Origin: UBA1941 sp046329575
Lineage (GTDB): Bacteria; Bacteroidota; Bacteroidia; Chitinophagales; LD1
Reading direction: 5' to 3'
NCBI GenBank assembly: GCA_046329575.1
Contig: JAXLUJ010000004.1
Location: forward strand, 256,791-320,790
Length of the DNA stretch: 64,000 nucleotides
Position 1 is the first letter of the stretch, and the number at the start of each line of letters is the position of its first letter. Both the position numbers and the translations under genes were made by a program. Positions 1-9,304 of this stretch are shown here, one piece after another. The notes beneath the pieces were generated by a model. It saw only the letters and a list, made by a program, of their open reading frames with translations. It did not search any database and was not told where the DNA came from.

Positions 1-364
1 AAAAATACGCTTGCTTATTTCTAGACTGATTGTATTTCCATGCAAAGAAAAACAGCGCAAAATTTGTTAGTACAAAAACAACTGAAATAAAGCCTAAAGT
101 AATATAAAACAAGCGGTCAGTAGCTTCACCATGATAGGATGCCGGCCGCGGAATCATGATAGGTACTAACAAGTCTAATTGATATAGAATGCTGATAAAG
201 AGCAATACCACGAATGATAATAATGCAATACCATTCCAACGACTTTTGGCGTCGTAATTATCTGCCTTTCCGGACAGAACTTCTGACAACTCATTGGCGC
301 GGCCTACCAACACCAATACTGTAAATAATAAAACTAAAACTGCGAATGCTATAAATGCTATCAT
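1..364 (-). CDS. coxB: Cytochrome c oxidase subunit II, N-terminal part (cut by window edge)
   Basis: The minus strand stays open from the ATG at 362-364 to the window edge, giving about 121 residues that begin MIAFIAFAVLVLLF. There are three hydrophobic stretches (about 1-20, 44-66 and 85-108). The last is followed by the basic segment WKYNQSRNK, as in the membrane part of Bacteroidota subunit II. The copper-A domain would lie outside the window. The gene follows actF by about 48 nt on the same strand, the usual order in this phylum, where complex III and the terminal oxidase are co-transcribed. The identification rests on the hydrophobic pattern and on position, since no catalytic residue is visible. 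Confidence 0.75.
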   Translation of the reverse strand, partial: MIAFIAFAVLVLLFTVLVLVGRANELSEVLSGKADNYDAKSRWNGIALLSFVVLLFISILYQLDLLVPIMIPRPASYHGEATDRLFYITLGFISVVFVLTNFALFFFAWKYNQSRNKQAYF

Positions 365-412
365 ATATCTCTAGGTTAAATCCTTTCTATTTTATAAAAC
401 GACAAGTTAATA

Positions 413-1852
413 TTAAGCGTATTCCACGTGGTGACGAAGACTTTCCTTCAGATACGGATCATTTTCGTTAAACAATTCATCTTTCGACAATTCTGTGAAG
501 AACATCAAAAGGAATGCACCCAGAAAACCTGAAAAAATAAGTATTTCAAAAATACCGAAACCCGCATAGGTTTGAATTACCTCGTGTTCCTCGCCTTCCT
601 CGCCTTTTGCCTCAGAAGGTGTTTTACCTTCTTCCATAGGACGAGCCTCACCTTCTTTTCCATCTTTATGCTCATCAGAAACAGCTACTGCTTCCGGTTT
701 AGCTGCATTAACATCAGCAACCGTTGCTGTTTCGTGATTATTTTCAGCATATAATGCGGTTCCTGCGGGTTTAATTCCAGCGTGGTGATGTTCTTCTGCT
801 GATTCATGAACCATTGGGAAATTCGGCTCGGGCATTACCATATTGAAAAAATCGAGCCAGTGGCCAATAATCACCAATACTGCAATGAACGCGGCCACTT
901 TGAAATTCCGTTTTGCACCGCGTTTGAGGAAAATAAGCAGTGGCGACAGGAAATTCAAGGCCAGAGCTAGAAAGATAGTTACTTTGAAAAGTGGAATATT
1001 GAAACGTTTAACCCAATAGTTGGTGTCCTCTGGAATATTACCGTACCACTGTAACATAAACTGACTGAACCATAGATATGTCCAAAAAATCGAGAAGGCG
1101 AACATATACTTACCCATGTCGTGCAAGTGGTTTTCTGTAACCTGAGGTAAATAGCCTTTTGACTTCAGATATACCACAGCTAAGATGGCAAAGGCAAAAC
1201 CCGCGCAACCATAGCTTGCAAAATTATACCATCCGAAAAGCGTAGAATACCAATGAGGATCAGTACTCATAATAAGATCCCAGCTAACAAAAGACTCGGT
1301 AACTGCAAATACCACAATCCACAAGGCAGCCATCAGTTTTGAGCGCTTATAAACCGGCTGATTGTTGATGTCTTTGCGCATGATGGCTTTGATGGTCATG
1401 GTGCCAAGAACAATCCACAATACAAAATACGTAATTACGCGTATGGTCCAAAAGGTAGGATTCAGAAAGGTTTGTTTGGTTCCATCTAGTTCTTTGGCAT
1501 GTTCAGAAACCGCCCAATGGTCGTACAGATTATGGTAATGAAGCCATATACCGCCAACTAGAAGCAAACCAAAAATTGCTCCTATTTTAATAAATCCGGA
1601 AAGGGAAAAATAAATACGTTTAACTAAAGTAATCCAGCCAGAATAGCCTAGTTGATTGGCGCTTACAAAGAATATTCCGAAAATACCGATTCCTGTAAAG
1701 AAATAGGTATTGATAAGAATATTGCTCCAGAAACGGCTATGGTGGTTATCCGGAAAAAGGAAGAATGCACCAACCATTCCAAGTACTCCTGCGGCAATCA
1801 TGCCATAGAAAACTTTCTTCAGATTATCTTTAAATTCAAATTTTTCGACCAT
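413..1852 (-). CDS. actF: Alternative complex III quinone-binding membrane subunit ActF
   Basis: This 479-residue integral membrane protein has about ten hydrophobic helices and belongs to the NrfD/PsrC-like family. It is the second such subunit of alternative complex III, which oxidises menaquinol and passes electrons to c-type cytochromes. It lies between actE and coxB in an unbroken minus-strand operon. Between the penultimate helix (about 320-340) and the last helix (about 430-453) there is a charged low-complexity insert at about 348-425. The insert starts with a His-rich patch (EEHHHAG) and continues Glu/Lys/Ala-rich. The family assignment is firm from operon position, length and helix pattern; the role of the insert is unknown. 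Confidence 0.92.
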   Translation of the reverse strand: MVEKFEFKDNLKKVFYGMIAAGVLGMVGAFFLFPDNHHSRFWSNILINTYFFTGIGIFGIFFVSANQLGYSGWITLVKRIYFSLSGFIKIGAIFGLLLVGGIWLHYHNLYDHWAVSEHAKELDGTKQTFLNPTFWTIRVITYFVLWIVLGTMTIKAIMRKDINNQPVYKRSKLMAALWIVVFAVTESFVSWDLIMSTDPHWYSTLFGWYNFASYGCAGFAFAILAVVYLKSKGYLPQVTENHLHDMGKYMFAFSIFWTYLWFSQFMLQWYGNIPEDTNYWVKRFNIPLFKVTIFLALALNFLSPLLIFLKRGAKRNFKVAAFIAVLVIIGHWLDFFNMVMPEPNFPMVHESAEEHHHAGIKPAGTALYAENNHETATVADVNAAKPEAVAVSDEHKDGKEGEARPMEEGKTPSEAKGEEGEEHEVIQTYAGFGIFEILIFSGFLGAFLLMFFTELSKDELFNENDPYLKESLRHHVEYA

Positions 1853-1887
1853 TGTGTTGTTCTTAATATGTTAGAAACCTCGCTTTA

Positions 1888-2619
1888 TTAAACTTTCTTT
1901 TTTGCCTCCTTTTTAACCTCTTTAGAGTCGGCTTTGTTTTCGGTCTTCGTTTCTGCAACTGCAGCTTCGCCTTTTATCCCGGCTAAACTTTTAATATAGT
2001 GGATAACCTGCCAACGTTCAGTTACATTAAGTGAGTAACCATAAGGTCCCATCATACCTTTACCGTAACTTACCGCATAAAAAATATTGCCGTCTTTAAT
2101 TTCAGGTAAGCGCTTTTTGTAATCAGGCGGAACAGCCGTATACGGACCATCCTGGCCGTTTTCAAGAACGATAAGATTACCCTGTCCATTACCTTCCTTA
2201 CCGTGGCAATTCACACAGTGAATTTCATACAAGTGCTTTCCGGCAGCGATATTATCATCGGTAAAAGGCAGTGGATCTTTTATAATATTGGCTGCTTTGT
2301 CATACTCCTCCTGCCACTTGGCCGGATCGAGTGTAAACACTTCCTTAGAAAGATAGGAGTTCAGATACATTTCATTGCTGCGAATATGGGCATCCATAGG
2401 CACCCAACCGCGCGGAATCGTACCTTTTACAGGCCGGCGAGCTGACATTACAATACCATCTTCATTTGCAATTGTACCTTCTGAATATGTTTCAGCAGCA
2501 TTGCTGTAGGTCATATCCGGCATGTAAATGTGACCCGGCTTTTTCGGATCGAATGAGCATGATGCCAGCATAAATAAACCTGCTGCCACCGCTCCTGCTT
2601 TTCCAATCATTTTATTCAT
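1888..2619 (-). CDS. actE: Alternative complex III monoheme cytochrome c lipoprotein ActE
   Basis: The 243-residue protein begins with a lipoprotein signal whose lipobox is LASC (Cys21). It has one heme c attachment motif, CVNCH, at 135-139, and a likely axial methionine in GKGMMGPYG near 187-195. It fits ActE, the periplasmic monoheme cytochrome c of alternative complex III that can relay electrons from ActA to the oxidase. The C-terminal 30 or so residues are a Lys/Glu/Ala-rich tail of low complexity. The gene starts 3 nt after the actD stop, consistent with tight co-transcription. Confidence 0.93.
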   Translation of the reverse strand: MNKMIGKAGAVAAGLFMLASCSFDPKKPGHIYMPDMTYSNAAETYSEGTIANEDGIVMSARRPVKGTIPRGWVPMDAHIRSNEMYLNSYLSKEVFTLDPAKWQEEYDKAANIIKDPLPFTDDNIAAGKHLYEIHCVNCHGKEGNGQGNLIVLENGQDGPYTAVPPDYKKRLPEIKDGNIFYAVSYGKGMMGPYGYSLNVTERWQVIHYIKSLAGIKGEAAVAETKTENKADSKEVKKEAKKKV

Positions 2620-2622
2620 CTT

Positions 2623-3162
2623 TTACAAAGATTCGTTTTCGCTAAAAATTCTGTTTTTCACTTCAATCGCACCATTCGAAGAGCACATGGCTTTAATTTT
2701 TTCGATATCTGCAGCTGATTTTCCTTCTATATCGAATACCAGACAAAAGCGATCGTCAGTTGTTCTCTTTTCGAAAATTCTAGGAACATAGCCAGGGAAC
2801 AGTTTGTTGCGTACGCAATAAACCAATACCATACCCACAGCGGCCATCAAAACCGTTAATTCGAATGTGATTGGGATGAAGGAAGGAAGCGGCCAATATG
2901 GCTTTCCACCAATATTTAATGGATAGTTGGTAGTCATTACCCATGTCATAAAGGATAGCGCAAGTGTTGTTCCTGTAGCTCCAAAAAGGAAACCGGCGGT
3001 ATGCAAACGAGTTGCGCGGTAGCCTAAGGCATCTTCCAAACCATGCACCGGAAATGGCGTCAGGGTTTCGTAAATTTCTTGCCCGTCGTGGCGGATATGT
3101 TCAATAGCGTGAAGAAACACTTCTTCGTGATCCCACAAGCCAAGTATGAAGTTATTGCTCAT
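2623..3162 (-). CDS. actD: Alternative complex III membrane subunit ActD (DUF3341)
   Basis: The 179-residue protein has two central hydrophobic helices (about 58-76 and 95-117) and a soluble C-terminal domain with FCLVFDIEGK near 140-150. Length, two-helix layout and position between actC and actE match ActD, the DUF3341 scaffold subunit of alternative complex III. It carries no cofactor motif, as expected for this subunit. The spacing to actC is 27 nt and to actE 3 nt. Confidence 0.92.
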   Translation of the reverse strand: MSNNFILGLWDHEEVFLHAIEHIRHDGQEIYETLTPFPVHGLEDALGYRATRLHTAGFLFGATGTTLALSFMTWVMTTNYPLNIGGKPYWPLPSFIPITFELTVLMAAVGMVLVYCVRNKLFPGYVPRIFEKRTTDDRFCLVFDIEGKSAADIEKIKAMCSSNGAIEVKNRIFSENESL

Positions 3163-3189
3163 AATTAATCTCTTCTTTAGTTTTTACGC

Positions 3190-4635
3190 TTATTTCTCGT
3201 CTTTATCTAAAATCCCGAAAGTGGTATGACCTACAAAACCGCCGGTTTGTGTTTGTTCTTTCAAAGAACGCTCACGTTTAGCTGTGGCTGAAGATGTACG
3301 GAATATAGATTTCACTTCAGCAATTGCAATTACAGGGAAGAAACGGCAGAATAACAGGAACAACGTCATAAACAAACCAATGGAGCCGATAAAGATTCCA
3401 ATATCAACCGGCGATGGCGTAAAGTAGTTCCAGCTGGAAGGCAGGAAGTCATCGGCAAGAGAAGTAACGATAATCACGAAACGTTCGAACCACATTCCGA
3501 TATTTACGAAAATCGACAATACGAATGTTACCCAAAGGTTCCGACGGAAAGGTTTGAACCAGTACAATTGCGGAGAAAGTACGTTGCAACTCATCATCCA
3601 GGTGTAAGCCCACCAGTATTTACCCAAAGCGCGATTGTAAAATGCGAACTGTTCATATAAATAACCAGAGTACCAAGCCACGAACATCTCGGTGATATAG
3701 GCAATACCTACGATTGAGCCCGTTAGAACGATGATTTTATTCATCGATTCGATGTGGTTGATGGTAATGTAATCCTCCAATTTGAACACCTTACGAACAA
3801 TCAACATCAGGGTTTCTACCATTGCAAAGCCTGAGAAGATCGCACCGGCAACGAAGTACGGAGGGAAGATTGTTGTATGCCATCCGGGGATTACCGAGGT
3901 AGCAAAGTCAAATGATACGATGGTGTGTACCGAAAGAACGAGCGGCGTTGATAAACCTGCAAGAACTAAAGACAACGACTCAAAACGTTGCCATTGCTTA
4001 GCAGTACCGGTCCAGCCAAATGAAAGTCCATTATAAATTGCTTTTCTCCATTTTCCGGTAGCGCGGTCGCGAATAGTTGCGAAATCAGGCATCAAACCTG
4101 AATACCAGAATAACAAGGAAACGGTAAAGTAAGTTGAAATCGCGAACACGTCCCATAGAAGCGGTGAGTTGAAATTCACCCAAAGCGGGCCGCGTGTATT
4201 TGGTAGCGGGAAAATGAAAAATGCGTCCCAAACACGACCCATGTGAAACACCGGAAACATACCGGCACAAATTACTGCAAAGATCGTCATCGCCTCAGCA
4301 GCGCGGTTGATACCGGTACGGAAACGCTGCCGGAAAAGCAACAAGATGGCTGAGATTAGTGTACCTGCGTGACCGATACCGATCCACCAAACGAAGTTGG
4401 TAATATCCCAAGCCCAGTCTACTGTTTTATTCAATCCCCAGGTGCCTATGCCGAAATAAACCGTCCAGGCCAGGCAAAACACAAATAGACCTGCAAGAGC
4501 CCCAAAAATGATTAGTAACAACCACCAACCTTTGTAGGTTCTTTCTGTGGGTCTAACCAGTTCATCGGTAATTAAAGTATAATTCTTTTCACCGTTGATT
4601 AACGGTTCCCGGAATTCTGATTCGTATGCACTCAT
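3190..4635 (-). CDS. actC: Alternative complex III quinone-binding membrane subunit ActC (NrfD family)
   Basis: This 481-residue polytopic membrane protein of the NrfD/PsrC family is the main quinol-binding subunit of alternative complex III, next to the iron-sulfur subunit ActB. About ten hydrophobic helices are visible; the first is at about 36-62 after a soluble N-terminus that contains the family-typical YTLITDELVRP segment. Charged and aromatic residues lie in helices (for example WWIGIGHAGTLISAILLLFR near 85-104), as in quinone-site helices of NrfD proteins. The gene lies 31 nt after actB and has normal length for the family. Confidence 0.94.
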   Translation of the reverse strand: MSAYESEFREPLINGEKNYTLITDELVRPTERTYKGWWLLLIIFGALAGLFVFCLAWTVYFGIGTWGLNKTVDWAWDITNFVWWIGIGHAGTLISAILLLFRQRFRTGINRAAEAMTIFAVICAGMFPVFHMGRVWDAFFIFPLPNTRGPLWVNFNSPLLWDVFAISTYFTVSLLFWYSGLMPDFATIRDRATGKWRKAIYNGLSFGWTGTAKQWQRFESLSLVLAGLSTPLVLSVHTIVSFDFATSVIPGWHTTIFPPYFVAGAIFSGFAMVETLMLIVRKVFKLEDYITINHIESMNKIIVLTGSIVGIAYITEMFVAWYSGYLYEQFAFYNRALGKYWWAYTWMMSCNVLSPQLYWFKPFRRNLWVTFVLSIFVNIGMWFERFVIIVTSLADDFLPSSWNYFTPSPVDIGIFIGSIGLFMTLFLLFCRFFPVIAIAEVKSIFRTSSATAKRERSLKEQTQTGGFVGHTTFGILDKDEK

Positions 4636-4666
4636 TATTTCTAAATTCTAGTTAGCTAATTTGATT

Positions 4667-7600
4667 TTAGGCTTTTGCGTTTTCTTCGCGGTTGCGAACT
4701 TTAGTCAGATACAAGACATTAGGCATCGTATGAATTTCTTCGATTACGCCAAAAGCCCTTTCGTTATTCATTTCTGCAAACACTTCGCTTTCTTTGTTAT
4801 TTCTATCGCCAAAAACGATAGCGCCAGTTGAGCAAGCTACCTGACAAGCAGTAGTAGCTTCGCCATCCTTAAGCGGACGATTATCCTTTTTAGCCGTAAG
4901 TTTTGCGTCTTGCAAACGCTGAACGCAGAACGAGCATTTTTCGATAACACCACGGGAACGAACGGTTACATCCGGATTCAGTACCAGACGAGTCATAGGT
5001 TCTTGCAGTTGTTGTGTAATGCCACTTAACAGCCCTTCATTTGCCCAAATACTTCCAACGCGTTTGTCGAAGGCGTCGGCACCTTGATAATCATACCAAT
5101 TAAACCGGCGAACTTTATATGGGCAGTTATTGGCGCAGTAGCGAGTGCCAATACAACGGTTGTAGGTCATTTGATTCAGACCTTCGGAAGAGTGTGTGGT
5201 TGCTGCCACCGGACAAACGTTCTCACACGGAGCATTATCGCAGTGCTGACAAAGCATTGGCTGGAAAACCACGTCCAGTTTCTCAGGAGCCAAAGTATCT
5301 GCACCGTCCTGAATCATTTCAGAATAAGTAAAGTAACGATCGATACGCAACCAGTGCATTTCACGGCTACGGATTACCTGATCTTTACCAACTACAGGAA
5401 TGTTGTTTTCGATATTACAAGCTGTAACACAAGCGCCGCAACCGGTGCAGGAATTGAGATCGATGGTCATCGTCCAATGGTGACCTTTTTTCTCGTGTTC
5501 GTAATAAAGCGTAACTAATTCTTCTTTGATCTTCTCACGATCTTCATTTCCGGCAGCCGGATTTTTAAGATACTCCGGAAGTGTAGTTTCTTTAACAACA
5601 CCACGACGTTTCACACCCCCTAGGCTATCAAGAGTGATATTGTGATGCGTTTGTGTAATCGCCAGTTTTTGAGTTTTTGGAAGAATTTCGACAGTAGCTT
5701 TACTAATGAAAGAGGCATTATCGCCCATCATCCCCATTAACGGATATGCATTCGCACCTACTTTCAATTCTTCGTGATTTGTAACCTTACGACCATAACC
5801 CACCGCAATTGCGAAAGTGCCATCAGCTTGACCCGGAACAGCTACAGCAGGCAATTCAATAGAATGGCCGTTTGCGCTGATTTTCAACAAAGTATAATCT
5901 TTCAATTCAAGGTCGTTAGTAACCTTGCCTTTGTTTGCCTTGTACCATGAAACCGGAACCATTACTACGTTATCCCAGGTTACTTTAGTGATTGCATCCG
6001 GATTTTCCTGAAGGTATGGATTATCAGCCCAGAAACCATTACCAATATTCGTAGATTCATAAAGTTTCAACTGCACATCGCCCATACCTGAATATGTGGA
6101 AGTAACTGCTTCAGCGGCAGAAGACACAGATGAAGAGTTGAAAGAGGCACTATTATTTCCACCAATTACCACTTCGCCATCGTGAACAGCAATATCCCAA
6201 AAGCCATCAAAACCTACTGTGTTCGACTGTTTTGGATAAATATTTTTTCTCCAACTTTCACGCAGGTAAGAATAGAAGTCGCCTTCATGACCTGCCCATT
6301 TCAACATGGTATCCTGAGCCTGACGTGTATCGAACAAACGATTGATCGTAGGCTGACCAATATTATAAACTCCAGTTTTTGGAGATGCATCATTCCAGCT
6401 TTCCAGCCAGTGATTATCAGGACAAACATACTGACAAGCCTCAGAAGTTTCATCCTTACGATCACTAAAGGATACAGTAAGTTCCGCTTTCTTAAAAACA
6501 GCTTCTAATTTATCAGCGTTCGGAAGGGTTAATAGTGGATTAGAATTATATACCAGTACTGCTTTCACATCATTACCGATACGATCGGCCAACGCTAAAG
6601 CAGCTTTATCGTTACCCTTTTTAGTATTATAGGAAGAATCAAAACTGATTGTATTACCGTAGTTTCCTAACGCCTCATTGATAGCATTAACACACAATTG
6701 AACGTTCACATCATTGGATCCGCTTACTACGAGAGAAGTACCTTTAGCGGCGATCAGGTCATCCGCTACCTTTTTCAACTTTGGATTAGACACCGAACCT
6801 CCCGAAACAGCTTTCATTAAATCAGCAGCAGCCAAAGCTTCTTCGCTTGGTTTCACAGGAATTCGACGGTCGGCACAAGAACCAGTAATAGTAAGCGCTG
6901 ATTCTATTTGAATGTGGCGCGACATATTCTTTTTGCCTTTGTTGAGCTTGCGATTTTTGGCCCAATCCGCAGCAAATTCCTCTGCTGACAGCCAAGATCC
7001 CAAAAAGTCACACCCCAAACCCACAATCACCGTTGCTTTGTCAAAATGGTAAGACGGAATGGTTCGTTGGCCAAAGCTTTTTTCGTTTGCATCGAGGATT
7101 CCGGAATATGACACCGCGTCGTTCACGATGTGTTCAACACCATATACCGCAGCAAAATCATCGATTACAGATTGTGTAGCAGGAGAAACGATTGAAGAAG
7201 AGAACAAAACAATTTTTCCGCCGGAAGCTTTAATCGACTTTAATTTTGCGCCAATTTCTTCATCGGCCTTTTCCCAGGTAATGTGCTCTTTACCGCGCAT
7301 TGGTCCTGTATAACGGGCGCCATCATAAAGGCTAAGTACAGAAGCCTGTACACGTGCATTGCTTCCTCCATTTGCGCCTAACACCGACATCTTATTGCCA
7401 TCAATTTTAATTGGACGGCCTTCGCGGGTTTTTACCAATACCGGAGCTACTTCCCCACCCTGATTGAAAACCGAAGCGTAATAATTCGCTACGCCAGGAA
7501 CCAGTTCTTCCGGTTTCAAAGCATACGGAATTGATTTTCTCAACGGCATTTCGCAACTAGCTGCGATCACAGCTGCTGTTGTACTGAAGCCCAACATCTT

Positions 7601-7756
7601 TAAGAAGTCGCGGCGACTGGTAGTACCTTTGGTACTAATCGGTTCAACAATTGCATTCAGAACCGGTAATTCCGTGGCAAATTCCTTTTGGGATTGAGCT
7701 ACGAATGCCGGGTCATTTTCCAACTCTTCAATTCCTTTGAAATATGATTTTTCCAT
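4667..7756 (-). CDS. actB: Alternative complex III iron-sulfur subunit ActB (molybdopterin-oxidoreductase-like)
   Basis: The 1029-residue ActB has an N-terminal half resembling molybdopterin oxidoreductases (in ActB of this complex that domain carries no molybdenum cofactor) and a C-terminal ferredoxin-like half. A twin-arginine signal lies inside the N-terminus (SRRDFLKMLGF, arginines 48-49) and is followed by a hydrophobic run ending AASC (Cys68), so it may also be lipidated. Four cysteine clusters are visible: CTGCGACVTAC (about 768), CQHCDNAPCENVC (about 837), CIGTRYCANNC (about 867) and CSFC with TACQVAC (about 940-975). These fit one 3Fe-4S and three 4Fe-4S clusters. It relays electrons from the ActC quinone site to the hemes of ActA. 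The operon context is complete. Confidence 0.95.
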   Translation of the reverse strand: MEKSYFKGIEELENDPAFVAQSQKEFATELPVLNAIVEPISTKGTTSRRDFLKMLGFSTTAAVIAASCEMPLRKSIPYALKPEELVPGVANYYASVFNQGGEVAPVLVKTREGRPIKIDGNKMSVLGANGGSNARVQASVLSLYDGARYTGPMRGKEHITWEKADEEIGAKLKSIKASGGKIVLFSSSIVSPATQSVIDDFAAVYGVEHIVNDAVSYSGILDANEKSFGQRTIPSYHFDKATVIVGLGCDFLGSWLSAEEFAADWAKNRKLNKGKKNMSRHIQIESALTITGSCADRRIPVKPSEEALAAADLMKAVSGGSVSNPKLKKVADDLIAAKGTSLVVSGSNDVNVQLCVNAINEALGNYGNTISFDSSYNTKKGNDKAALALADRIGNDVKAVLVYNSNPLLTLPNADKLEAVFKKAELTVSFSDRKDETSEACQYVCPDNHWLESWNDASPKTGVYNIGQPTINRLFDTRQAQDTMLKWAGHEGDFYSYLRESWRKNIYPKQSNTVGFDGFWDIAVHDGEVVIGGNNSASFNSSSVSSAAEAVTSTYSGMGDVQLKLYESTNIGNGFWADNPYLQENPDAITKVTWDNVVMVPVSWYKANKGKVTNDLELKDYTLLKISANGHSIELPAVAVPGQADGTFAIAVGYGRKVTNHEELKVGANAYPLMGMMGDNASFISKATVEILPKTQKLAITQTHHNITLDSLGGVKRRGVVKETTLPEYLKNPAAGNEDREKIKEELVTLYYEHEKKGHHWTMTIDLNSCTGCGACVTACNIENNIPVVGKDQVIRSREMHWLRIDRYFTYSEMIQDGADTLAPEKLDVVFQPMLCQHCDNAPCENVCPVAATTHSSEGLNQMTYNRCIGTRYCANNCPYKVRRFNWYDYQGADAFDKRVGSIWANEGLLSGITQQLQEPMTRLVLNPDVTVRSRGVIEKCSFCVQRLQDAKLTAKKDNRPLKDGEATTACQVACSTGAIVFGDRNNKESEVFAEMNNERAFGVIEEIHTMPNVLYLTKVRNREENAKA

Positions 7757-7798
7757 ATTGACTATAAATAATAGCGGGCGGTTATTAAATTTCCAGTT

Positions 7799-9091
7799 TT
7801 AGTAGTGACACTTGGCGCATTCGGTACCGCCGATCTTTTCAACTGTTACTTTATCGATTTTTTTGTTCTTCAAATCTTCATGGAGCTTGGTATAGGTGCT
7901 GTAGTAGTTGTTTGAGGCAAATTGCACCTCAGTTTGACGGTGACAATTCACACACCAGCCCATAGACAATGGCGCGAATTGCTTCACTTCGTCCATTTCC
8001 TGTACATTACCGTGACAAGTTTGGCAAGCTACTTTACCGGCAACAACGTGTTGGGCATGGTTGAAATACACATGATCAGGAAGATTATGAATACGTACCC
8101 ATTCCACCGGCTTTGGCTGACGTACATAAGCCATTTGTTTCGGGTCCCAACCAACTGCTTGATAGATTTTAGCAATTTCTTCCGTTCCATAAACCGGTCC
8201 TTTCTGAACATTTTTATGGCAATTCATACATGTATTCAATGAAGGAATTCCGGATGTTTTCCATTTGCCGGCCGAAGTATGGCAATACTGACAATCGATT
8301 TTGTGAGTACCTGCATGCAGCTTGTGTGAAAAACGAATGGGTTGAGTAGGCTGATAGCCTTGCTGGCGGCCCAATCGGATAGCGTTGTTAGCCAACCAGA
8401 ATAAACCTGCAACTATTAGAATTAGTGTAACTGCGGCCTTGAACTTCCGGGTTTTCCACCATTTTGGTTTTTCGATGGTTAACCCTTTTGATTCCATTAC
8501 AACGCGATCCAAACGATTCGTTACTGCAATCAATAAGCCAACCAGAATCACCAATAATAAAGCGAACAGATAAGTTGTAGCGCTGATTCCACCTTCTGCC
8601 TCGCCAGCATTTCCTGCTCCGGCAGCAGGCGTAGTTGCTACTACCGGTGCCCCTCCTGCATCCGGATTTTCAACATAAAGAATAATCTTATCGATATCTT
8701 CATCTTTAAGAGTAGTAAACACATTCATTGCAGCCGGACGGGAATTGGCCATTGCCACTGCATACGGATCACCACTAGCTACAGCCTCGTTCCAGTTATG
8801 AATCCAGGCATGAAGACGCTGATTTCCATTCTTGCCTTTATAATCGCCATCCCAGCGTTTTGTAACGCCCTGTAGTGCAGGACCTGTACCATCGGCCTTT
8901 GGATTGTGACAACTGGCGCAGTTGCTTTTGAACAATGCTTTTCCATCGGCCCATTGCGCTTTATCAACTTCTGCAAAAGCAGAAGTATGGAAAACGGTCA
9001 GAAACAACAACAGGAAAAAAGAGAGGGAAAGTGGTTTTGAGGGCGTAGGATTACTATTTATTCGTCTCGGCATCGCGTACGTTATTGTCAT
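7799..9091 (-). CDS. actA: Alternative complex III multiheme cytochrome c subunit ActA (six CXXCH motifs)
   Basis: This is the first gene of the act operon, 430 residues. After a signal sequence (about 20-40, ending AFA) there is a monoheme cytochrome domain with CASCH at 58-62. An Ala/Gly linker and two hydrophobic segments follow (about 172-190 and 219-238). The C-terminal multiheme domain has CXXCH at 267-271, 288-292, 356-360, 380-384 and 425-429. The five C-terminal motifs match the pentaheme ActA core; the N-terminal monoheme domain is an addition. The ATG at 9089-9091 lies about 23 nt from a promoter-like sequence. An alternative start at Met7 would change little. Confidence 0.93.
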   Translation of the reverse strand: MTITYAMPRRINSNPTPSKPLSLSFFLLLFLTVFHTSAFAEVDKAQWADGKALFKSNCASCHNPKADGTGPALQGVTKRWDGDYKGKNGNQRLHAWIHNWNEAVASGDPYAVAMANSRPAAMNVFTTLKDEDIDKIILYVENPDAGGAPVVATTPAAGAGNAGEAEGGISATTYLFALLLVILVGLLIAVTNRLDRVVMESKGLTIEKPKWWKTRKFKAAVTLILIVAGLFWLANNAIRLGRQQGYQPTQPIRFSHKLHAGTHKIDCQYCHTSAGKWKTSGIPSLNTCMNCHKNVQKGPVYGTEEIAKIYQAVGWDPKQMAYVRQPKPVEWVRIHNLPDHVYFNHAQHVVAGKVACQTCHGNVQEMDEVKQFAPLSMGWCVNCHRQTEVQFASNNYYSTYTKLHEDLKNKKIDKVTVEKIGGTECAKCHY

Positions 9092-9114
9092 TGTATTGTC
9101 AAAAAAAGACGCGG

Positions 9115-9147
9115 CAAATATAAACGCCCGAGTGATAAAAAAACAAA
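9115..9147 (-). promoter_or_regulatory. Putative promoter of the act operon
   Basis: Read on the minus strand, TATATTTG (9115-9122) matches the Bacteroidota -7 element TAnnTTTG, and TTTG (9144-9147) matches the -33 element with a 21-nt spacer. This places the transcript start near 9108, roughly 17 nt before the actA ATG. No other good match was seen between actA and the next gene. Confidence 0.55.
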
Positions 9148-9304
9148 AATGTGCAATAAAATTTCCACGAGGCAGTCAGCCCTGATTAGGATAGCTCAAA
9201 CCTAATAGTATCAAAGGCTCTAGCTAATTTAGAAATATTCTAAAAAGCGCGTGTGGACAAGTTTTAGGGCATTGTAGCGTGTTGGCTACAAAAAAAATAT
9301 GCCG

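Noticed and set aside
5084..5518. Open frame of 144 codons antisense to actB
   Set aside because: It lies opposite the conserved ferredoxin region of actB; codon constraint of the real gene explains it and no family pattern is visible.
9270..9302. Small hairpin GTAGC-GCTAC with an A run
   Set aside because: The T run would precede the stem on the minus strand, so it cannot act as terminator for the deacetylase gene, and the stem is only 5 bp.
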